A stretch of 64,000 nt of DNA from Pandoraea sputorum (GCF_000814845.2 NZ_CP010431.2:992001-1056000), one strand, 5' to 3'. Positions 29,172 to 39,237 are shown, counted from the stretch's first letter. Numbers and translations are program-made. The notes: generated by a model not told the origin, from the sequence alone.

Positions 29172-30335
29172 TCAGTCCGGGTTGCCGTTGCGGCCGTCGT
29201 CCGCCTCGGCGCGACGGGCCGCAGGCGGCGCGGAGCGGGGGCGCTCGCCCGACGGTTGCAACGGAGGCGCCGGTGGTGGTGGCAAGGCGGCGCGCTGTGC
29301 GGCACGTCGCTGTGCGGCGACGGTCGTGAGCATTGCGCGACGTTCGCGAAGATCGCTCGGCGCGATACGTTGGCGCCGGGGATCGCATGCTACGTTTTCC
29401 GGATCGGACAGGTCACTCTCGTAATCGGGGCCGGTGCGTGGCGAATAGTCCCGCACATCCAGCACACCGACGACGGTGACGTCCCTGAGCCACCGCTCGG
29501 TGTCGCAAGTGATGGCGTTATGGCTCAGGATGTCGTCGACGATCCCGAGTTCGCGCGGGTCCGGATGAATCTGCCAGATGTCGTGCGTCGCCTCCCAGTG
29601 CGGCCAGATTTGCCCGCCCGCGCCGTAATGGCAGTACGCGATCGCCTGATAGGCTTTGCGGCAGACGTCGCGGGTCGCGTAGCACGGGGGACGATCCAGT
29701 GTCGCGATGTCGATCATCCGCGAGAGGGCGCTCGTCGGGTCGGCTCCGGCGCTGTAGAAATACACCCACTTGTTGGTCGTGTCGAACGACCAGGGCACGG
29801 CGATGTCGTGTCCGAAGGTTTGCAGAATGCGCAGCGTCAGGATGTCGTCTGCAACATGCGTTCCCGGTGCGCGCGAGATCACGGACTGTGCCCATGTTTC
29901 GAGGGTCGGGGTGTGGGCGATGCGCTCGAAGAGCGTCCAGCCGGTGGGGCGCACAAGCAACCGCCGCAGCAGATCGATGGCGATGTCCGTTGGCAGCCCG
30001 GTGTCTCTGAGCGCGTCCAGCGTGACCTCGTGATCTTCCAGGACAGCCAGCCGACGAAGCGCGATGACTTGCTCCGCTGTGCGTGCCGGTTCTCCGACGA
30101 CCGTTTTGCCGATGCACGCCTCAATCTCGCGTCCGAACGTGCTGTCGGGGTGTTCGGCGGCGCGCATCACGGCGGCCTTCGTCGGATTGCATTTCGGGTT
30201 GAGTGACCGGGTGTTGACGACATCCGCCCAACTGAGCGCCCGATAGAGCGCTTCGAGGACGGAGGGGCTTGGATGCTCAGCCTGCGTTGAGGACGCAGAT
30301 GGGGTGGCTGGCGCGCGATGACCGTCTACGTTCAT
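29172..30335 (-). CDS. Protein of unknown function, Ser/Pro-rich N-terminus
   Basis: I do not recognise this 387-residue protein. The ATG at 30335 has a strong Shine-Dalgarno (GGAGGAG, 7-base spacing), which decides the start. Residues 1-25 are rich in Ser, Thr, Pro and Ala; the middle (about 30-330) is a mixed, apparently folded region with many Trp, Tyr and Cys (for example CYATRDVCRKAYQAIAYCHY); the last 60 are Arg/Pro/Ala-rich and probably disordered. No signal peptide or membrane segment. It stands alone between the rlmL terminator and mtnN, 8 kb from the type III secretion genes. A disordered Ser-rich N-terminus is compatible with a type III effector, but nothing proves it. Confidence 0.6.
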   Translation of the reverse strand: MNVDGHRAPATPSASSTQAEHPSPSVLEALYRALSWADVVNTRSLNPKCNPTKAAVMRAAEHPDSTFGREIEACIGKTVVGEPARTAEQVIALRRLAVLEDHEVTLDALRDTGLPTDIAIDLLRRLLVRPTGWTLFERIAHTPTLETWAQSVISRAPGTHVADDILTLRILQTFGHDIAVPWSFDTTNKWVYFYSAGADPTSALSRMIDIATLDRPPCYATRDVCRKAYQAIAYCHYGAGGQIWPHWEATHDIWQIHPDPRELGIVDDILSHNAITCDTERWLRDVTVVGVLDVRDYSPRTGPDYESDLSDPENVACDPRRQRIAPSDLRERRAMLTTVAAQRRAAQRAALPPPPAPPLQPSGERPRSAPPAARRAEADDGRNGNPD

Positions 30336-30345
30336 CGGATGTCTC

Positions 30346-30379
30346 CTCCGGACAATGGACAAGGCGACATTGTCTGGAG
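30346..30379 (-). promoter_or_regulatory. Hairpin covering the ribosome binding site of the unknown gene
   Basis: 12-base arms (30346-30357 and 30368-30379) pair with one mismatch (possible G-U) around a 10-base loop. The GGAG part of the Shine-Dalgarno is inside the stem. It could hold back translation or be a dyad operator. Confidence 0.55.
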
Positions 30380-30454
30380 GGAAGCCGGTACGCGATATCG
30401 AGATCGCCCGCTGGAATGTCCAAACGGGGACGGGGCAGTGACGGTTCGGTGCGC

Positions 30455-31225
30455 TTAGTTGGACGGTGCCGAACGCGCGCACAGGAAGCGACGAAGGATG
30501 CCGTGAGAATAGTGACTCGCGACCTCGCGCAGAAAGCGCGGGAAGTCGACGTGCGCCGTGTCGTCGGCCGCATCGGACAGCGTGCGCATGACGGCGAACG
30601 GAATGCCGTACTCATGGCAGACCTGCGCGACCGCTGCCCCTTCCATTTCGACGGCGAGGGCTTGCGGCAGCGTGCCGCGCAACAGGGTGACTTCGTGGGC
30701 GCTGGAAACGAAGCGGTCGCCGCTGGCGATTTGTCCGACGTGCACGCGCGGCGCGGACATCCGCAATTCGGTACGCAGCGCAGCGCTCACCTGCGCGGCC
30801 ATCTCGTCGGCAAGCCACTCGCGTGCGGCCTGAGCGAGGGCATCGCGCAGTGAGGCTTCGGCATCGAACGCAGCGCGCCCGAGCAGCGGGATTTCGAAGC
30901 GGGGGAAGAGGGGACTGGCGTCCATGTCGTGCTGCGTTAGCGTGTCGGCGATGACGACGTCGCCCACCGACAAGCCGTGCGCGAGTCCGCCCGCCACGCC
31001 GGTGAAGACGATTTCCCGAACGTCGAAGCGATGGATCAGCGCAGCCGTCGTGGCGGCCGCCGCCACTTTGCCGATGCGGGCGAGCACGATGACGCAGTCA
31101 TGGCCGTGCAGTTTGCCCACGTGATAGTCGCGCATGCCGATGTGTTCGACGTGTGCCCCGGGGGCCATCTCCGCGAGCAGATCGGCGATTTCTTCGTGAA
31201 GGGCAGCGACGATGCCTAGCGTCAT
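30455..31225 (-). CDS. mtnN: 5'-methylthioadenosine/S-adenosylhomocysteine nucleosidase
   Basis: Removes adenine from MTA and SAH, recycling SAM by-products; through SAH it also feeds autoinducer synthesis in some species. 256 residues, slightly longer than E. coli Pfs. Visible blocks: GIVAALHEEIADL, FTGVAGGLAHGLSVGDVVIAD, GQIASGDRFV and the catalytic VEMEGAAVAQVC, SDAADD. Transcribed alone; a TACAAT -10-like element (minus strand, 31279-31284) lies about 55 bases upstream. Confidence 0.93.
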   Translation of the reverse strand: MTLGIVAALHEEIADLLAEMAPGAHVEHIGMRDYHVGKLHGHDCVIVLARIGKVAAAATTAALIHRFDVREIVFTGVAGGLAHGLSVGDVVIADTLTQHDMDASPLFPRFEIPLLGRAAFDAEASLRDALAQAAREWLADEMAAQVSAALRTELRMSAPRVHVGQIASGDRFVSSAHEVTLLRGTLPQALAVEMEGAAVAQVCHEYGIPFAVMRTLSDAADDTAHVDFPRFLREVASHYSHGILRRFLCARSAPSN

Positions 31226-31288
31226 GATGCGAGACTCTTTCGCGCGCGGTGGCGCGCTAATGCGTGGTTCGAGCGCGCATTGTAGCGC

Positions 31289-31318
31289 GGGGCTGCACCC
31301 GATGTTGGCGTGCAGCCC
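31289..31318. terminator. GC-rich hairpin downstream of pntB
   Basis: GGGGCTGCAC pairs perfectly with GTGCAGCCCC around an 11-base loop. There is no T-run, so termination of the pnt transcript here is only possible, not certain. Confidence 0.4.
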
Positions 31319-31347
31319 CGTGCAAAGATCCAGCGAAAGGGTCCGGC

Positions 31348-32790
31348 TTACTCGACCGCTTTCACCATCTCTTCGATCACCTTCTTGGCGTCGCCGAAGA
31401 CCATCATGGTCTTGTCGAGATAGAAGAGTTCGTTATCGAGTCCGGCGTAACCGGCGGCCATCGAACGCTTGTTGACGATGATCGTCTTGGCTTTGTAAGC
31501 CTCGATGATCGGCATGCCTGCGATCGGCGAACCCGGATCGTTCTTCGCGGCGGGGTTCACCACGTCGTTCGCACCGAGCACCAGCACCACGTCCGTCTGA
31601 CCGAATTCGCCGTTGATTTCGTCCATCTCCAGCACCTGATCGTACGGGACTTCGGCTTCGGCCAGCAGCACGTTCATGTGACCCGGCATACGGCCTGCGA
31701 CCGGGTGAATCGCGTAGCGCACGTTCACGCCCTTTTCCGAGAGCTTGTCGGTCAGTTCCTTGAGCGCGTGCTGCGCGCGGGCGACTGCCAGACCGTAACC
31801 CGGCACGATCACCAGCGATTCGGCGTTGCTCATGAGGAACGCGGCGTCGTCGGGCGACCCCGATTTCACCGGACGCTGCTGCTGTTCGCCCCCCGCTGCG
31901 GCCGTTCCCGGCGTCGCACCGAAGCCGCCGAGAATCACGTTGAAGAACGAGCGGTTCATCGCCTTGCACATGATGTACGACAGAATCGCGCCGGACGAAC
32001 CGACCAGCGAGCCCGCGATAATCAGCATCGGGTTGTTCAGCGAGAAGCCGATGCCTGCGGCCGCCCAGCCCGAGTACGAGTTCAGCATCGAGACCACGAC
32101 CGGCATATCCGCACCGCCAATCGGGATGATGATGAGCACGCCGAGTACGAACGCGATGGCCGTCATCAGAATGAACGGCAGCCAGCTTTGCGACAGGAAG
32201 AAGATGACGCCGAAGCCGAGCATCGCGATGGCGAGCAGCAGATTGATCGTATGCTGTCCGGTGAACTGCACCGGCGCGCCCTGGAACAGACGGAACTTGT
32301 ACTTGCCCGAGAGCTTGCCGAACGCAATAACCGACCCCGAGAAGGTGATCGCCCCGACGAACGTACCGATGAACAGTTCGATCCGGTTGCCCGGCGGCAG
32401 GAAGGTTTCGCCCGCAGGCACGATACCGAATGCCGCAGGCTCAGCGACGGCCGCAACAGCGATGCACACCGCGGCCAGACCGATCAGCGAGTGCATGGCG
32501 GCCACGAGTTCCGGCATCTTCGTCATCTCGACCTTACGGGCGACGAAGGCACCGATGCCGCCGCCGACCACCAGACCCGCGAGGATCAGCGCGAGACCCG
32601 AGTAGTTGCCCCCCATCAGACGACGCAACTCGTAAATCAGCGCAATCGTGGTAACGGCCGCAATCGCCATGCCGATCATGCCGAACGCGTTGCCGCGTCG
32701 CGCCATCTTCGGATTCGACAGGCCCTTGAGTGCCTGAATGAAACAGATCGACGCGACCAGATACAGCAGCGTGACGAGATTCATGCTCAT
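31348..32790 (-). CDS. pntB: NAD(P) transhydrogenase subunit beta
   Basis: Membrane and NADP(H)-binding subunit of the proton-translocating transhydrogenase, which makes NADPH from NADH at the cost of proton motive force. 480 residues: about nine membrane segments (residues 1-270) and the C-terminal NADP domain with [41 protein letters not shown] and [10 protein letters not shown]. It overlaps pntAB by four bases. Confidence 0.95.
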   Translation of the reverse strand: MSMNLVTLLYLVASICFIQALKGLSNPKMARRGNAFGMIGMAIAAVTTIALIYELRRLMGGNYSGLALILAGLVVGGGIGAFVARKVEMTKMPELVAAMHSLIGLAAVCIAVAAVAEPAAFGIVPAGETFLPPGNRIELFIGTFVGAITFSGSVIAFGKLSGKYKFRLFQGAPVQFTGQHTINLLLAIAMLGFGVIFFLSQSWLPFILMTAIAFVLGVLIIIPIGGADMPVVVSMLNSYSGWAAAGIGFSLNNPMLIIAGSLVGSSGAILSYIMCKAMNRSFFNVILGGFGATPGTAAAGGEQQQRPVKSGSPDDAAFLMSNAESLVIVPGYGLAVARAQHALKELTDKLSEKGVNVRYAIHPVAGRMPGHMNVLLAEAEVPYDQVLEMDEINGEFGQTDVVLVLGANDVVNPAAKNDPGSPIAGMPIIEAYKAKTIIVNKRSMAAGYAGLDNELFYLDKTMMVFGDAKKVIEEMVKAVE

Positions 32791-33110
32791 TGCTTGTCCC
32801 CCTCGATGGCCTTTGCGGGCTTATCTTTCTTCTTGAACATCTCCAGCATTCGCTGGGTGACGAGGAAGCCCCCGAACACATTCACCGCTGCGAGCGCCAC
32901 CGCCACAACACCCATCGTCTTGCCGAGGTTGCCTTCGGTGAGGCCTGCGGCCAGCATGGCCCCCACGATCACGATGGCCGAGATCGCGTTCGTCACCGCC
33001 ATGAGCGGCGTATGCAGCGCAGGTGTGACGTTCCATACCACGTGATAGCCGACGTACACCGCCAGCACGAAGATGATCAGATTGATCACCGTGTGATTGA
33101 TCATTTCCAT
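32787..33110 (-). CDS. pntAB: NAD(P) transhydrogenase subunit alpha, membrane part
   Basis: The small membrane segment that in E. coli is fused to the C-terminus of PntA. 107 residues, three or four hydrophobic segments, with the conserved [27 protein letters not shown] stretch. Its ATGA overlap with pntB and the 19-base gap to pntAA show a three-gene operon, the split form seen in alpha- and betaproteobacteria. Confidence 0.93.
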   Translation of the reverse strand: MEMINHTVINLIIFVLAVYVGYHVVWNVTPALHTPLMAVTNAISAIVIVGAMLAAGLTEGNLGKTMGVVAVALAAVNVFGGFLVTQRMLEMFKKKDKPAKAIEGDKQ

Positions 33111-33129
33111 AACGTTCCCCTTGTTTTTC

Positions 33130-34260
33130 TCAGGCGGCGCGCAGCACCTGACCGTCGCGGCACATCAGACAGGCGGCGACGATGTCGTCGTTCGTGTCGA
33201 TGACGAGCTTGCCTTCCTTGTCGATCACCAGCTTGAGGAAGTCGAGCACGTTGCGTGCGTAGAGTGCGGAAGCGTCCGCAGCCACCATGCCTGCAAGGTT
33301 GGTGTAGCCCGCGATAGTGATGCCGTGGACTTTGACGACTTCGTCGGCGACCGACAGCGGGCAGTTGCCGCCGCCGTTGGCACCGCGTCCGGCGGCCAGA
33401 TCGATGATCACCGAGCCGGGCTTCATGGCCTTGACGGTGTCTTCGCTGATGAGCGTCGGGGCAGCACGCCCCGGGATCAGGGCGGTGGAGATGACGATGT
33501 CGGCCTGCGTCAGACGCGTGTGCACCAGTTGTGCCTGACGAGCGAGCCATGCCGCGGGCATCGGACGCGCATAGCCGCCCACGCCCTTGGCGATCTCGCG
33601 TTCTTCGTCGGTCTCGAACGGCACGTCGATGAATTTCGCGCCGAGCGATTCGATCTGCTCACGCACGGCCGGACGCACGTCCGACGCTTCGATCACCGCG
33701 CCCAGACGCTTGGCCGTCGCGATGGCTTGCAAGCCCGCAACGCCAGCGCCGAGCACGACCAGACGCGCAGCCTTCACCGTACCGGCCGCCGTCATCAGCA
33801 TCGGCATGAAGCGTTGATAGAGATTCGCGGCGAGCATCACGGCCTTGTAGCCCGCGATGTTGGCCTGCGAGGAGAGCACGTCCATGCTTTGCGCACGTGT
33901 GGTGCGCGGCGCGGCTTCGAGCGCGAAGGCGGTGACGCCTGCGGCGGCCATGCGTGCGTTGTTCTCGGCATCGAACGGATTGAGCATGCCGACGACCACA
34001 CTGCCGCGCGACATCTGGGCGAGTTCTTCGGGAGAGGGGGCGCGAACCTTGAGGACGAGTTCTGCGCCGAGCGCGTCAGCCGCGCTGCCGAGGGTGGCCC
34101 CGGCCGCTTCGAAGGCGGCGTCGGGCACGCTGGCAGCGTCTCCTGCACCGCGGCCGATCACGATCTGATGTCCTGACGCGACCAGCTTCTTCACCGTCTC
34201 GGGCGTGGCCGCGACACGGGATTCGCCGGAAAGCGTTTCGGCGGGAATGCCGATTTTCAT
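33130..34260 (-). CDS. pntAA: NAD(P) transhydrogenase subunit alpha, NAD-binding part
   Basis: Soluble domain I, binds NAD(H). 376 residues, alanine-dehydrogenase-like fold. N-terminus [23 protein letters not shown]; nucleotide-binding [21 protein letters not shown]; the GGYARPMP mobile loop region and the catalytic-site block [15 protein letters not shown]. First gene of the pnt operon; the 5' region carries nested inverted repeats. Confidence 0.95.
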   Translation of the reverse strand: MKIGIPAETLSGESRVAATPETVKKLVASGHQIVIGRGAGDAASVPDAAFEAAGATLGSAADALGAELVLKVRAPSPEELAQMSRGSVVVGMLNPFDAENNARMAAAGVTAFALEAAPRTTRAQSMDVLSSQANIAGYKAVMLAANLYQRFMPMLMTAAGTVKAARLVVLGAGVAGLQAIATAKRLGAVIEASDVRPAVREQIESLGAKFIDVPFETDEEREIAKGVGGYARPMPAAWLARQAQLVHTRLTQADIVISTALIPGRAAPTLISEDTVKAMKPGSVIIDLAAGRGANGGGNCPLSVADEVVKVHGITIAGYTNLAGMVAADASALYARNVLDFLKLVIDKEGKLVIDTNDDIVAACLMCRDGQVLRAA

Positions 34261-34290
34261 TGCGTATCTCCTTGGGTTTGTGAACTGATC

Positions 34291-34368
34291 TCATCAGCGG
34301 CCAAAAACCAAGGAGCCGCAGCGCGCGCGCTGCCGGGGCAGACGCGTTACCTGTTTCGCCGCTGATGA
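34291..34368. promoter_or_regulatory. Nested inverted repeats in the pnt 5' region
   Basis: TCATCAGCGGC (34291-34301) has its exact complement at 34358-34368, enclosing a perfect 16-bp palindrome GCAGCGCGCGCGCTGC (34318-34333). Read from the minus strand, this would put a long stem-loop some 30 bases before the pntAA start codon. The remaining upstream spacer to 34667 is relatively AT-rich and holds a 16-bp palindrome (34555-34570) but no gene. Confidence 0.5.
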
Positions 34369-34667
34369 CATTAGTCCTGCACAAACCACTGCGTTCGAAC
34401 TACTGCAAAAACCGGTGATGCGGTACTGCAACTGCACATTGCACTTTGCTGGTGCTGGAAGCTTACATGAACATTACAAATGCGCCTATTGCATGGAATG
34501 ACATATCAATATTAACTATCGGTAATGAATGTGACGGGATCTGCATGGGACTCGCCGACCGGCCGGTCGGTCTTGAAACCGCCCCGTCTTCTGCGCCAAA
34601 CCCCGCCAGACGGTAAAATGTCGCTTTTATCGGGGTATCGTGTCCCCGCGTCCCGCAAGGATGTGCC

Positions 34668-35144
34668 ATGAATGCACGCTGGAAGCCCAACGTGACGGTT
34701 GCTGCGGTCGTCGAACGTGACGGCCGTTTTCTGTTTGTCGAAGAGCAAAAGCGTGCCGGTCTGCTGATTAACCAACCGGCCGGTCATCTGGAGCCGGGCG
34801 AGTCGATCCTCGACGCCGTGCGCCGTGAGGTGCTGGAAGAGACCGCGCATACGTTCGAGCCGAAGCACCTGCTGGGCATCTATCTTGCGCCGGGGCCCGA
34901 GGACATCGCCTATCTGCGCTTCACCTTCAGCGGCACGCTGGGCGAGTTCGATGCGACGCGTACGCTCGACGACGGCATCGTCGGCACGCTCTGGCTCACG
35001 CCGGACGAGGTGCGCGCGCAGCGGGCACGGCACCGCTCGCCCATTCTCGAGCAGTGCATGGACGATTACCTGCGAGGCGTTCGGTACGACCTCGGCATAC
35101 TTCAGACCCATCCGGCACTGACCGGCGGGCAAGGCAACACATGA
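34668..35144 (+). CDS. nudJ: Nudix hydrolase, NudJ-like
   Basis: Nudix pyrophosphohydrolase, 158 residues. The Nudix box is [23 protein letters not shown], fitting the G-x5-E-x7-RE-x2-EE-x-G pattern except that the last glycine position is altered. NudJ of E. coli releases phosphate from nucleoside di- and triphosphates and thiamine pyrimidine pyrophosphate. Its stop overlaps the mnmA start (ATGA), the same pairing as in enterobacteria, which supports the name. Confidence 0.86.
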   Translation: MNARWKPNVTVAAVVERDGRFLFVEEQKRAGLLINQPAGHLEPGESILDAVRREVLEETAHTFEPKHLLGIYLAPGPEDIAYLRFTFSGTLGEFDATRTLDDGIVGTLWLTPDEVRAQRARHRSPILEQCMDDYLRGVRYDLGILQTHPALTGGQGNT

Positions 35145-36307
35145 GTCAAAAACGCGTAGTAGTGGGCATGTCGGGCGGCGTCGATTCGTCGGTCACGGCA
35201 TGGCTGCTCAAACAACAAGGCTACGACGTCGTCGGTCTGTTCATGAAGAACTGGGAAGACGATGACGACAGCGAATACTGTTCGACCCGGCAAGACTGGA
35301 TCGACGTGGTGTCGGTCGCCGATCTGATCGGCATCGACGTCGAAGCGGTGAACTTCGCCGCCGAGTACAAGGACCGCGTCTTTGCGGAATTCCTGCGCGA
35401 ATACTCGGCCGGGCGCACGCCGAACCCGGACGTGCTGTGCAACGCCGAGATCAAGTTCAAGGCCTTCCTCGATCACGCCGTGGCGCTGGGCGGCGAGACC
35501 ATCGCCACCGGCCACTACGCCCGTGTGCGCGAGCGCGACGGGCGCTTCGAACTGCTCAAGGCGTTCGATCACACCAAAGATCAGAGCTACTTTCTGCACC
35601 GGCTGAACCAGCAGCAGCTCTCGCGCACGATGTTCCCGCTCGGCGAAATGCCGAAGACGAAGGTGCGCGAGATCGCCGCGCAGATCGGCCTGCCGAACGC
35701 AAAGAAGAAGGATTCGACTGGGATCTGCTTCATCGGGGAGCGGCCGTTTCGCGACTTCCTTAATCGCTATCTGCCGACCAAGCCGGGGCCGATGAAGACA
35801 CCGGACGGCACGATCGTCGGCGAGCACGTGGGGCTGGCGTTCTACACGCTGGGGCAGCGCAAGGGGATCGGTCTGGGCGGCAGCCGCGAAGGCTCGGGCG
35901 AGCCGTGGTTCGTCGCGCGCAAAGACATGGCCAGCAACACGCTGTATGTCGTTCAGGGTCACGATCATCCGTGGCTGCTCTCGGGCACGCTCGATGCCGA
36001 GGACCTCTCGTGGGTCGCCGGCGTAGCACCGGCCGAAGGCACGCGCTGCGGTGCGAAGACCCGCTACCGTCAGGCAGACGCCGCCTGCGAAGTCGTGCGT
36101 GCCGACGCCGGTGGCCTCTCGCTGTCGTTCTCGGACGCGCAATGGGCCGTGACGCCCGGTCAGTCCGCCGTGCTGTACGACGGCGAGGTGTGTCTGGGCG
36201 GTGGCATCATCGCGTCCACGACACCTGCTGTCGCAGCAACGGACGCGGCGGCTGACGCAGGCGTCAAGTCCGCAGCATCGAAACACATCATCCTCAATAC
36301 GCATTGA
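35141..36307 (+). CDS. mnmA: tRNA 2-thiouridylase MnmA
   Basis: Thiolates U34 of tRNA-Lys, -Glu and -Gln. 388 residues; the P-loop GMSGGVDSS lies at residues 9-17; catalytic cysteines are C100 ([12 protein letters not shown]) and C196 ([10 protein letters not shown]). The C-terminus carries about 30 extra residues (Ala/Thr/Asp-rich) beyond the usual end. Translationally coupled to nudJ. Confidence 0.95.
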   Translation: MSQKRVVVGMSGGVDSSVTAWLLKQQGYDVVGLFMKNWEDDDDSEYCSTRQDWIDVVSVADLIGIDVEAVNFAAEYKDRVFAEFLREYSAGRTPNPDVLCNAEIKFKAFLDHAVALGGETIATGHYARVRERDGRFELLKAFDHTKDQSYFLHRLNQQQLSRTMFPLGEMPKTKVREIAAQIGLPNAKKKDSTGICFIGERPFRDFLNRYLPTKPGPMKTPDGTIVGEHVGLAFYTLGQRKGIGLGGSREGSGEPWFVARKDMASNTLYVVQGHDHPWLLSGTLDAEDLSWVAGVAPAEGTRCGAKTRYRQADAACEVVRADAGGLSLSFSDAQWAVTPGQSAVLYDGEVCLGGGIIASTTPAVAATDAAADAGVKSAASKHIILNTH

Positions 36308-36390
36308 AGCCACCGGCGCTCGCCGGGGGACACCCGGCAGCGTGCCGGTGACCGTCTTGCTGCTCCCCCCGCAAAAGCCTAGGAGGTTTC

Positions 36391-37992
36391 ATGTTTTCGC
36401 GCCGATTTCTGGCTCTCTGGATCGCCGTGGCGTTGCTTGTTGCAACGCTCGTGCTGGTGCTCGTCGACGGATGGAATCCGCTCTGGCCCATACCGTTTGC
36501 CGCGTTGGTCGTCCTCGGGGTCTGGGACGTCGTTCAGCAGCGTCACGCCGTACTGCGCAACTACCCGCTGTGGGGACACTTCCGGTTTCTGTTCGAATTC
36601 ATCCGCCCGGAAATCCGTCAGTACTTTGTGGAAGACGACACCTCCGAGACACCGTTCTCGCGCGCTCAGCGCAGCATCGTCTATCAGCGCGCCAAAGGGG
36701 ACGTCGACAGCCGACCGTTCGGCACGGAGCTGGACGTCAAGGCGACCGGCTACGAGTGGATTGCTCACTCGCTTGCGCCGACCGTCCTGAAGGATCACGA
36801 CTTTCGCATCACCATCGGCGCGGATCGCGCGCAGCCGTATTCGGCCTCAATCTTCAACGTCTCGGCGATGAGCTTCGGTGCGTTGTCGGCCAACGCCATC
36901 CGCGCGCTCAATCGCGGGGCCAAGCTCGGCAATTTCATCCACGACACCGGCGAAGGATCCATCTCGCCGCATCACCGTGAGCAGGGTGGTGATCTGATCT
37001 GGGAAGTGGCGTCGGGGTACTTCGGGTGCCGCAACGACGACGGCACGTTCAACGCCGAGAAGTTCACCGCGCAGGCCACCACGCCGCAGGTGAAGATGAT
37101 CGAAGTCAAGCTCTCGCAAGGCGCGAAGCCGGGCCATGGGGGGGTGTTGCCAGCTGCGAAGATCACCCCGGAGATCTCCGCAACGCGCGGCGTGCCGATG
37201 GGGCAGGACTGCATCTCGCCGTCGCGCCACAGCGAGTTTTCGACGCCGCTGGGTCTGCTGCAATTCGTCGACCGGTTGCGCACGCTCTCAGGCGGCAAAC
37301 CGACGGGTTTCAAGCTTTGCATCGGTCATCCGTGGGAATTCTTCGGCATCGTGAAGGCGATGCTCGAAAGTGGCATCCTCCCCGACTTCATCGTGGTGGA
37401 CGGCTCCGAAGGCGGCACCGGCGCTGCACCGCTGGAGTTCACCGACCACGTGGGCGCGCCGTTGCAGGAGGGGTTGCTGCTGGTACACAACACACTCGTG
37501 GGCGCGGGATTGCGTGACAAGATTCGCATTGGCGCGTCGGGCAAGATCGTGACGGCGTTCGATATTGCACGCACGCTCGCCATTGGCGCCGACTGGTGTA
37601 ATTCGGCGCGCGGCTTCATGTTCGCCATCGGGTGCATCCAGTCGCAGAAGTGCCACACGGACCGCTGTCCTACCGGTGTGGCCACGCAGGATACGTTGCG
37701 TCAACGGGCGCTCGTGGTGCCGGACAAGGCGCAGCGTGTGCATCAGTTCCACGCGCAGACGCTGCACGCGTTGCAGGAACTGATTCAGGCCGCAGGGTTG
37801 GCGCATCCGTCGGACCTGCGCGCGCATCACATCGTCAAGCGCGTGTCGTCCAATGAGATTCGTCTCATGTCCGAATCGCTGAAGTATCTGGAGCCGGGCG
37901 ATTTGCTGCGCGGTCAGTTCCGCTATCAGCTCTACGAGAAGTACTGGCCGATGGCGCGAGCCGACAGTTTCTCGCCTGCGGCCGTCGCCTGA
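36391..37992 (+). CDS. Membrane-anchored FMN-binding glutamate synthase domain protein
   Basis: Stand-alone version of the FMN/synthase domain of glutamate synthase (GltB domain 2). 533 residues. Two N-terminal membrane segments (about 4-24 and 29-47) precede the barrel. Family marks: SAMSFGALSANAIRALNRGA, NFIHDTGEGSISPHH, GAKPGHGGVLPAAK, IVVDGSEGGTGAAPLEF and the [Fe-S]-type cysteine cluster CIQSQKCHTDRCPTGVATQD. There is no amidotransferase domain and no small subunit nearby, so the ammonia source and the electron donor are unknown. An intrinsic terminator follows, then the secretion cluster. Confidence 0.88.
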   Translation: MFSRRFLALWIAVALLVATLVLVLVDGWNPLWPIPFAALVVLGVWDVVQQRHAVLRNYPLWGHFRFLFEFIRPEIRQYFVEDDTSETPFSRAQRSIVYQRAKGDVDSRPFGTELDVKATGYEWIAHSLAPTVLKDHDFRITIGADRAQPYSASIFNVSAMSFGALSANAIRALNRGAKLGNFIHDTGEGSISPHHREQGGDLIWEVASGYFGCRNDDGTFNAEKFTAQATTPQVKMIEVKLSQGAKPGHGGVLPAAKITPEISATRGVPMGQDCISPSRHSEFSTPLGLLQFVDRLRTLSGGKPTGFKLCIGHPWEFFGIVKAMLESGILPDFIVVDGSEGGTGAAPLEFTDHVGAPLQEGLLLVHNTLVGAGLRDKIRIGASGKIVTAFDIARTLAIGADWCNSARGFMFAIGCIQSQKCHTDRCPTGVATQDTLRQRALVVPDKAQRVHQFHAQTLHALQELIQAAGLAHPSDLRAHHIVKRVSSNEIRLMSESLKYLEPGDLLRGQFRYQLYEKYWPMARADSFSPAAVA

Positions 37993-38035
37993 CGATATCG
38001 CGCTAAAGCGATCCGAAGCACTCGCTGCAAAACAG

Positions 38036-38066
38036 ACCCGACGCGTGGTGGCGTCGGGTTTTTTTA
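38036..38066 (+). terminator. Intrinsic terminator before the type III secretion cluster
   Basis: The stem ACCCGACGC/GCGTCGGGT with a 6-base loop is followed by T7. It separates the housekeeping transcript from the araC gene. Confidence 0.9.
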
Positions 38067-38221
38067 TGCTTCCCGATAGTTTTATTCCCAAAAGCCAAAA
38101 GCGCCGGACGTGGTGACTCACATTAAGGTCTCCACCGGATGATGCTCGCGCGCGTACTCGCCTATCGTGTGGCCTTCGACTTTGTCATCCCGCCGACGGA
38201 TTGTCGTCAGAGGAGGAGCCT

Positions 38222-39022
38222 ATGAGTACGGTGCGATTTCTGATCAGCCGCCACGACGTCAAACTCATCGTGAACGGCCTGGTGCACACGTTGCCTGCGG
38301 GGAGCATGACCGCGACCAGTTCGGATGCGACGATCGATGCCCCAGGGCCAGTGGTGTCGCACGATTTTCATGCGTGCGATTTGCAGGCGCTGTATCCGGA
38401 CGTCGTCGATCTGCTCGACCGTCGCCCGCTCGGCGTGTTCCACCGGCAGGCAGCGCGCACGCTGATCCTCGAACCCAGCATGGTCGATGTGGCGATGACG
38501 TTGCAGAACGTCGACCGCATGGCGATGCTGCGCTTCTTTTACGTCTACTGCCTGTGCCGCGATCAGCGCTACTTTTCCGCGATGTTGCGCCAGACGATTG
38601 CAGGCAGTCACTCACTGTTCGACTTCGTCGAAGCGAATTTCCATCGACCCTGGCCGGTGGCGCGTCTGGCTGAAGAGTTCGGGATGCCGCTGAGGAAGTT
38701 CCGGTATCTGTTTCAGCAGACATATGGCATGCCCGCCAAGCAATGGTTGCTCGAACGCCGACTGCGACTCGCGCGCGACCTGCTGCTCTCGACCCGTCAC
38801 AAGGTGCTCGATATTGCACTGGAATGCGGCTTCACCAATCACGCTCACTTTACCGATACGTTTCGCAAGCGCTTCGATTGTGCGCCGACGGAGATTCGTC
38901 TGGGCACGCCACCACAGCGCGGTGGCCGACGTGTCGCGATGCCGCGCGCGGACGCCTATGCTGCCATGCGCGCCGATCTCGTCGCGGGACACGGCGCAGC
39001 GACCGATGCAGGCGTGCTATGA
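38222..39022 (+). CDS. AraC-family activator of the type III secretion cluster
   Basis: 266 residues, starting after a GAGGAGG ribosome binding site. The C-terminal half (about 150-240) holds two helix-turn-helix units: WPVARLAEEFGMPLRKFRYLFQQTYGMPAKQW and VLDIALECGFTNHAHFTDTFRKRFDCAP. The N-terminal part resembles regulators of the InvF/ExsA type rather than sugar-binding AraC proteins. Its stop codon overlaps the sctF start, so the activator and the needle operon are coupled. Activation of the cluster is inferred from position. Confidence 0.85.
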   Translation: MSTVRFLISRHDVKLIVNGLVHTLPAGSMTATSSDATIDAPGPVVSHDFHACDLQALYPDVVDLLDRRPLGVFHRQAARTLILEPSMVDVAMTLQNVDRMAMLRFFYVYCLCRDQRYFSAMLRQTIAGSHSLFDFVEANFHRPWPVARLAEEFGMPLRKFRYLFQQTYGMPAKQWLLERRLRLARDLLLSTRHKVLDIALECGFTNHAHFTDTFRKRFDCAPTEIRLGTPPQRGGRRVAMPRADAYAAMRADLVAGHGAATDAGVL

Positions 39023-39237
39023 ATGTCGAGGAAATCCATCGCAGCATGTCGGAAGGCGTGCGACGAATGTCCGACGATGCGACGCAGGCCGTGCGTACGC
39101 AGGAGGTCAACGATCCCCGTAAGATGCTCGACGTCCAGTTCAAGCTGCAGCAGTTCGCAACCGGCGTCGGCTTGCACAGTGCGGCCATCAAGCTCATCAA
39201 GGATACGGTGATGGGCATCATCGCCAAGATTGCATGA
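39019..39237 (+). CDS. sctF: Type III secretion needle protein, SsaG-like
   Basis: Polymerises into the needle. 72 residues, normal for the family. The second half, with MLDVQFKLQQFATGVGLHSA and then IKLIKDTVMGIIAKIA, aligns closely with SPI-2 SsaG (LQQYSTFINYES, IKMIKDMLSGIIAKI), which identifies the SPI-2/LEE branch. Overlaps both the araC stop and the next start by four bases. Confidence 0.9.
   Translation: MNVEEIHRSMSEGVRRMSDDATQAVRTQEVNDPRKMLDVQFKLQQFATGVGLHSAAIKLIKDTVMGIIAKIA

Noticed and set aside
38067..38221. tRNA gene or attachment site at the left edge of the secretion cluster
   Set aside because: No cloverleaf or T-loop sequence is visible, and no matching direct repeat was found at the right edge near 59.2 kb.
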